The position numbers and the translations under genes are program-made. From NCBI GenBank assembly GCA_002792275.1, contig PFOA01000035.1:1-10634 (forward strand): 10,634 bases of DNA. The letters are read 5' to 3'. This stretch comes from Candidatus Saccharibacteria bacterium CG_4_10_14_0_2_um_filter_52_9. Its GTDB lineage: Bacteria; Patescibacteriota; Saccharimonadia; Saccharimonadales; UBA4665. Shown here piece by piece: positions 7,629 to 10,634 of this stretch (position 1 is the stretch's first letter; each line of letters starts with the position of its first letter). Under the pieces are notes generated by a model, which was not told the origin of the DNA, made no database searches, and saw only the letters and a program-made list of their open reading frames with translations.

Positions 7629-8816
7629 CTAGTTTGTGGCTGTGGCGCAGGTCGGACAGTCGTCTTCTGGGCTGAATTCGGTCATGAATTGCCTGGCGGC
7701 CTTGGGCCAGGGCTCGAGATCGTGGAAACCGGTAAGGTCGGCGGCCTCGCGCAGTAACCAGCCGGTGCGGCCGTTAAAGTTGAGTCTGCCCCATATAACA
7801 CTTGCCCAGCGCGGACCGGCCGGGATCACGGTAACCGGCTGTTTGGCGACATAGCTCCTAAAGCCTTTGCCGCCCGCTCGCCGGCGCAGGTTTTGGGCTA
7901 CGAATTCGCCGTCGTGTAAAGCCGTTTGAGCCAGGCCGCTGAACGGCGTATTGGCATTGTCGCCGATCACAAAAATATTTTCGTCGGCGCGTAAGTAGGT
8001 GTCAACACCGGCCTTGCCACGAGCCATCAGGGCAAAATTATTTTCTTTGAAAAACGGGTGGTTGGTAACGCCGGCTGTCCATATGACAGTATGGCTGCGG
8101 ATAGGCTTGCCGCTGACCGTCAGCTCGTCGGCACTCTGGCCTTCTACGGCCTTGCCGAGGTAAAGGCGGATACCCAGCTTGGCCATGCGGCGGCGCACAG
8201 CCTTGGAAACTTTCTTGGGCAACAGCGGCAGGAGGCGCGGCAAGGCCTCGATCAGGTCAATATGAACCTTGCGGTCTTTGATGCCATGGTTTCTTATAAT
8301 TTGCTTCAAGTAGCCCGGCAGAGCGCCGGCCAACTCAATACCGGTGGGCCCGCCGCCGATAATAACGTAGTGCAGATCGGGCTGGCGCTCATCAGCCAAT
8401 TGCTGGTGCAGATGTTTTTTGAGGCGCTGTACCTCGCTTTGCGATTTAATGCTATAGGAATATTCGGCCAGGCCGGGGATGCCGAAGTAGTTGGTTACGA
8501 CGCCCAAGCCGATGATCAGGCTGTCGTAGTCGTAGGTTTGGCCGTCTTTGGTGGCAACGGTTTTAGCTTTGCGGTCGACCGTTTCGGCACTGCCCTGCAC
8601 GATTTTCACGGCCTTGCCTTCAAAAATCCGGCTCAGTGGCAGGCTTGAATTAGCCAGTCGACCTCCGGTGGCGGTGTGGTAGAGGGTCGGGTAGTAGCGC
8701 AAGTCGGTATCTTCGCTTAGCAAGGTTACAGCGAAGCGCGAATCGTCGGCCAGCTCCAAAGCGGCCTTAACACCGCCAAAGCCGCCCCCCAATACCAATA
8801 CTTTTTCTTTAGCCAT
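7629..8816 (-). CDS. ndh: Type II NADH dehydrogenase-like FAD oxidoreductase (NDH-2)
   Basis: This peripheral-membrane flavoprotein should oxidise NADH and pass electrons to a quinone without pumping protons. The 395-residue protein has the two-dinucleotide-fold layout: an FAD site at the N-terminus (VLVLGGGFGG, residues 6-15), the NDH-2-typical YYPTLYHTATGG, an NADH site (VIIGGGPTGIELAG, glycines 154-156 and 159), and the second FAD contact IGDNAN with D286. The quinone-side motif, usually AQxAxQ, reads AQTALH (296-301), so its last glutamine is replaced by histidine. The C-terminal part is shorter than in E. coli Ndh (about 434 residues), has aromatic residues that could dip into the membrane, and ends in CPTC (387-390) five residues before the end. 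It begins at ATG 8816 with no good ribosome-binding site. It is divergent from a GlcD-like gene and followed by the helicase. Another quinone reductase of the same fold, such as a sulfide:quinone enzyme, is less likely because of the NDH-2-typical motif. Confidence 0.88.
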   Translation of the reverse strand: MAKEKVLVLGGGFGGVKAALELADDSRFAVTLLSEDTDLRYYPTLYHTATGGRLANSSLPLSRIFEGKAVKIVQGSAETVDRKAKTVATKDGQTYDYDSLIIGLGVVTNYFGIPGLAEYSYSIKSQSEVQRLKKHLHQQLADERQPDLHYVIIGGGPTGIELAGALPGYLKQIIRNHGIKDRKVHIDLIEALPRLLPLLPKKVSKAVRRRMAKLGIRLYLGKAVEGQSADELTVSGKPIRSHTVIWTAGVTNHPFFKENNFALMARGKAGVDTYLRADENIFVIGDNANTPFSGLAQTALHDGEFVAQNLRRRAGGKGFRSYVAKQPVTVIPAGPRWASVIWGRLNFNGRTGWLLREAADLTGFHDLEPWPKAARQFMTEFSPEDDCPTCATATN

Positions 8817-8829
8817 TCTTTAGCCCATT
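8807..8829. repeat. Imperfect tandem repeat over the NDH-2 start codon
   Basis: CTTTAGCCATT (8807-8817) is followed directly by CTTTAGCCCATT (8818-8829); the second copy has one extra C. Each copy contains an ATG on the minus strand. The upstream ATG (8828) is in frame but reads ATG GGC TAA, stopping 3 nt before the true start. Confidence 0.7.
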
Positions 8830-8886
8830 CTAAGCTAAAGCATAAGTGCCTTGCAAGGAGTAGTCCGGGCAGTTAAGCTTATAGGA
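8817..8886. promoter_or_regulatory. Divergent control region between NDH-2 and GlcD-like genes
   Basis: Seventy nucleotides separate two start codons on opposite strands. They contain a 7-bp inverted repeat CTTTAGC (8818-8824) / GCTAAAG (8834-8840), an extra direct copy of CTTTAGC at 8807-8813 just inside NDH-2, and a 10-bp perfect palindrome CCTTGCAAGG (8849-8858). Neither gene has a normally spaced Shine-Dalgarno site. The layout fits a shared operator for the two redox genes; this is an inference. Confidence 0.45.
8827..8856 (-). promoter_or_regulatory. Candidate NDH-2 promoter, possibly leaderless
   Basis: On the minus strand TTGCAA (8856-8851, 4 of 6 to TTGACA) and TAGAAT (8832-8827, 5 of 6 to TATAAT) are 18 bp apart. 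Transcription would begin around 8820-8816, at or within a few bases of the ATG at 8816, which would explain the missing ribosome-binding site. Confidence 0.35.
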
Positions 8887-10551
8887 ATGGACCCTATAAT
8901 AAAAGCGCTCCAAACTGCTGGCTTTAGCGGTGAAATCGACGATGCGCCGGCCACTCTAGATCTTTATAGCCACGATGCCTCAATGTTTGAACTGCGGCCT
9001 AAGCTGGTAGTAAGACCCAAGGACGCCCACGATGTTGAAAGACTGGTAAAACTGGTAGCCGAACAAAAGAAAACTTACCACGGACTGAGCCTGACAGCTC
9101 GTTCGGCCGGCACCTGTATGTCGGGTGGCGCTATAAACGACTCGATAATCGTTGACTTTCTACAGCACTTTAAAAAGATCGAAAAGATTACAGCCACTTC
9201 TGCTCAAGCCCAGCCCGGCGTATTTTATCGCGACTTAGAGCACCAAACGCTCAAGCATGGCGCCCTGATGCCCTCCTACCCTGCCTCACGTGACATGGCC
9301 AGTATCGGCGGTATGGTCAGCAATAACGCCGGCGGCGAAAAGTCGCTGGAGTACGGCAAGACCGAGAACTTTGTTACCGAACTGAAGTTTGTCTTTGCCG
9401 ACGGTGTAGAGCGTAGCGTAAAACCACTGAACAAAACCGAACTCACCAAAAAAATGAAGCAGAAAGACTTTGAGGGCCGCGTTTACCGCGACCTGTTTAA
9501 GCTGGTCGATGCCAATTATGATCAGATCAAAGCCGCCAAACCCCACGTTTCCAAGAACTCCACTGGCTACAATCTGTGGGATGTTTGGGATCGGCCAGCC
9601 GGCGTTTTTGACCTGACCAAACTGATTGTTGGCGCCCAGGGCACGCTGGGTCTGGTAACCGATATTCACTTCCGCCTGGTGCCGGTGCGGCAACATTCCG
9701 GCCTGTTGGTGCTGTTTATGCGCGGCATCGACGACCTGGGCGAGATTATCCCTAAAGTTCTGGAATCCAAGCCGACCACTTTTGAATCGTTTGACGACCA
9801 GACACTACTGCTTTCCATCCGTTTTATGCCCAGCTTCCTGAAACTATTGGGTCTAAAACGCTTTATTCATCTGTTGGTGACGCTTCTGCCGGACGCCGCC
9901 CAGCTACTGCGCGGCCTGCCCAAACTGGTGCTGATGGTTGAATTTAATGGCACCAGCGAGGAAGAAGTGCGTGGCAAGGTTCGTACCTTGCATGCTGAGC
10001 TCAAAAAGCACCGCGCCCGTTACGAAATCAACGGCTTTGAAGAAACACCCACCGAAGGTAAATCCGAAAAATTCTGGATCATGCGCCGTTACAGCTTCCA
10101 GCTACTGCGTAGTAAGGTAAAAGACAAGCACACCGCCCCGTTTATCGACGATTTTGTAGTGCCGCCCGAGCACCTGACGGTGTTTCTGCCGCAGTTACGG
10201 GCCATTATTAAAAAGTACCGGCTGTTCGCTACCATTGCCGGCCACATGGGCGACGGCAATTTCCATGTCATACCGTTAATGAAACTGGAAGATCCGATTG
10301 ACCGCAAAAAGATCCTGCCAGCCATGAAAGCCGTTAACCGTCTGGTGCTCAAATACGGCGGTTCGCTGTCCGGCGAGCACAACGACGGCCTGGTGCGCGG
10401 CCCTTGGCTAAAGGAGATGTACGGCGCAGAAACCTACAAGCTGTTTAAGCAGACTAAACACATTATGGATCCCCAGAACATCTTTAACCCTCACAAAAAA
10501 GCCGACGCCGACTGGGAGTACTCTTTCTCGCACATCCGCGACCATTTCTAA
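8887..10551 (+). CDS. GlcD/D-lactate-dehydrogenase-type FAD-linked oxidoreductase
   Basis: The product is a flavoprotein of the vanillyl-alcohol-oxidase fold that oxidises a 2-hydroxy acid, most often D-lactate or glycolate, and hands the electrons to a quinone or another carrier. The 554-residue protein has an N-terminal FAD-binding domain (about 35-240) with LVVRPKDAHDVERLV, RSAGTCMSGGA (72-82) and PASRDMASIGGMVSNNAGG (132-150), then a C-terminal FAD-oxidase domain with GAQGTLGLVTD, GHMGDGNFH (452-460) and GEHNDG (496-501). The two histidine-containing motifs are those that bind the metal and substrate in related enzymes; N499 replaces the glycine usual at that place. No iron-sulfur (CCG-type) domain is attached, unlike the long YdiJ-type proteins. 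I use ATG 8887 instead of an in-frame TTG at 8851 because the family N-terminus starts there; AGGA directly abuts this ATG, so initiation signals are poor. It faces the NDH-2 gene across a shared control region. The exact substrate cannot be told from sequence. Confidence 0.9.
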   Translation: MDPIIKALQTAGFSGEIDDAPATLDLYSHDASMFELRPKLVVRPKDAHDVERLVKLVAEQKKTYHGLSLTARSAGTCMSGGAINDSIIVDFLQHFKKIEKITATSAQAQPGVFYRDLEHQTLKHGALMPSYPASRDMASIGGMVSNNAGGEKSLEYGKTENFVTELKFVFADGVERSVKPLNKTELTKKMKQKDFEGRVYRDLFKLVDANYDQIKAAKPHVSKNSTGYNLWDVWDRPAGVFDLTKLIVGAQGTLGLVTDIHFRLVPVRQHSGLLVLFMRGIDDLGEIIPKVLESKPTTFESFDDQTLLLSIRFMPSFLKLLGLKRFIHLLVTLLPDAAQLLRGLPKLVLMVEFNGTSEEEVRGKVRTLHAELKKHRARYEINGFEETPTEGKSEKFWIMRRYSFQLLRSKVKDKHTAPFIDDFVVPPEHLTVFLPQLRAIIKKYRLFATIAGHMGDGNFHVIPLMKLEDPIDRKKILPAMKAVNRLVLKYGGSLSGEHNDGLVRGPWLKEMYGAETYKLFKQTKHIMDPQNIFNPHKKADADWEYSFSHIRDHF

Positions 10552-10634
10552 CGTTGTTAAATATTTAGGCTCTAGCCCAGCAAAACCAGCTAAGCTAGCT
10601 CCTTTCCTTGTTGTTTATTGTATCTGCTGAGTAG
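10552..10634. other. Non-coding tail to the right edge
   Basis: These 83 nt hold no convincing gene start. A small hairpin, AGCTA (10588-10592) with TAGCT (10596-10600), is followed by a pyrimidine-rich run without a clear T-tract, so I do not call a terminator. Confidence 0.5.

Noticed and set aside
8058..8648. 196-codon open frame on the + strand
   Set aside because: It is antisense to the conserved core of NDH-2 and resembles no protein I know; a by-product of codon bias on the real strand.
8851..8886. TTG 8851 as start of the GlcD-like gene
   Set aside because: It lies inside the palindrome in the control region, and the family N-terminus begins at ATG 8887.
8895..8900. Perfect TATAAT
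   Set aside because: It lies within codons 3-5 of the GlcD-like gene with no -35 at the right distance; the conserved protein starts upstream of it.
10568..10600. Small inverted repeats near the right edge as a terminator
   Set aside because: Stems are only 4-5 bp and no T-run follows.
1..10634. CRISPR arrays, insertion sequences, tRNA or rRNA genes, phage or defence-system genes
   Set aside because: I saw no repeat-spacer pattern, transposase, structural RNA or defence-type cluster; the helicase-nuclease lacks typical defence partners and fits housekeeping repair better.

Overview
The window is protein-coding almost end to end and most likely comes from a small-genome bacterium of the Candidate Phyla Radiation (Patescibacteria), with Saccharibacteria (TM7) as the best guess. 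The placement is an inference from gene content: an F-type ATP synthase next to an isolated type II NADH dehydrogenase and a GlcD-like flavoprotein, a UvrD-type helicase fused to a RecB-like nuclease, and a short MIP channel with a lysine-rich tail. No rRNA or marker gene is present to confirm it. All eight genes end in TAA or TAG and read through in the standard code.

Region 1 (1-3575, + strand) is the distal half of an ATP synthase operon in the order alpha (cut by the left edge), gamma, beta, epsilon. The genes are 2-9 nt apart, and the ribosome-binding sites of gamma and beta overlap the 3' end of the gene before, so the block looks translationally coupled. It encodes most of the catalytic F1 head and the central stalk. 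The membrane Fo subunits and delta should lie to the left.

Region 2 (3576-4397, + strand) holds a MIP/aquaporin-family channel with its own candidate promoter and a strong intrinsic terminator. Both NPA boxes are present, but the arginine that normally follows the second one is a valine, and the other selectivity-filter positions also look non-canonical.

Region 3 (4393-8816, - strand) is a two-gene unit: an NDH-2-like flavoprotein followed 23 nt later by a 1070-residue helicase-nuclease. It converges on the channel gene, and the terminator hairpin abuts the helicase stop codon.

Region 4 (8817-10634) is a 70-nt divergent control region rich in small repeats, then a GlcD/D-lactate-dehydrogenase-type FAD oxidoreductase on the + strand and an 83-nt non-coding tail. 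NDH-2 and the GlcD-like enzyme would both feed electrons from organic substrates toward a quinone-like acceptor. With the ATP synthase nearby this suggests an energy-metabolism neighbourhood, but no terminal oxidase or quinone-synthesis gene is visible, so coupling to a respiratory chain is not shown.

I found no mobile element, CRISPR array, RNA gene or clearly new multi-gene system. The most worthwhile leads are the altered channel pore, the helicase-nuclease that lacks the usual iron-sulfur cysteines, and the compact divergent promoter between the two redox genes.
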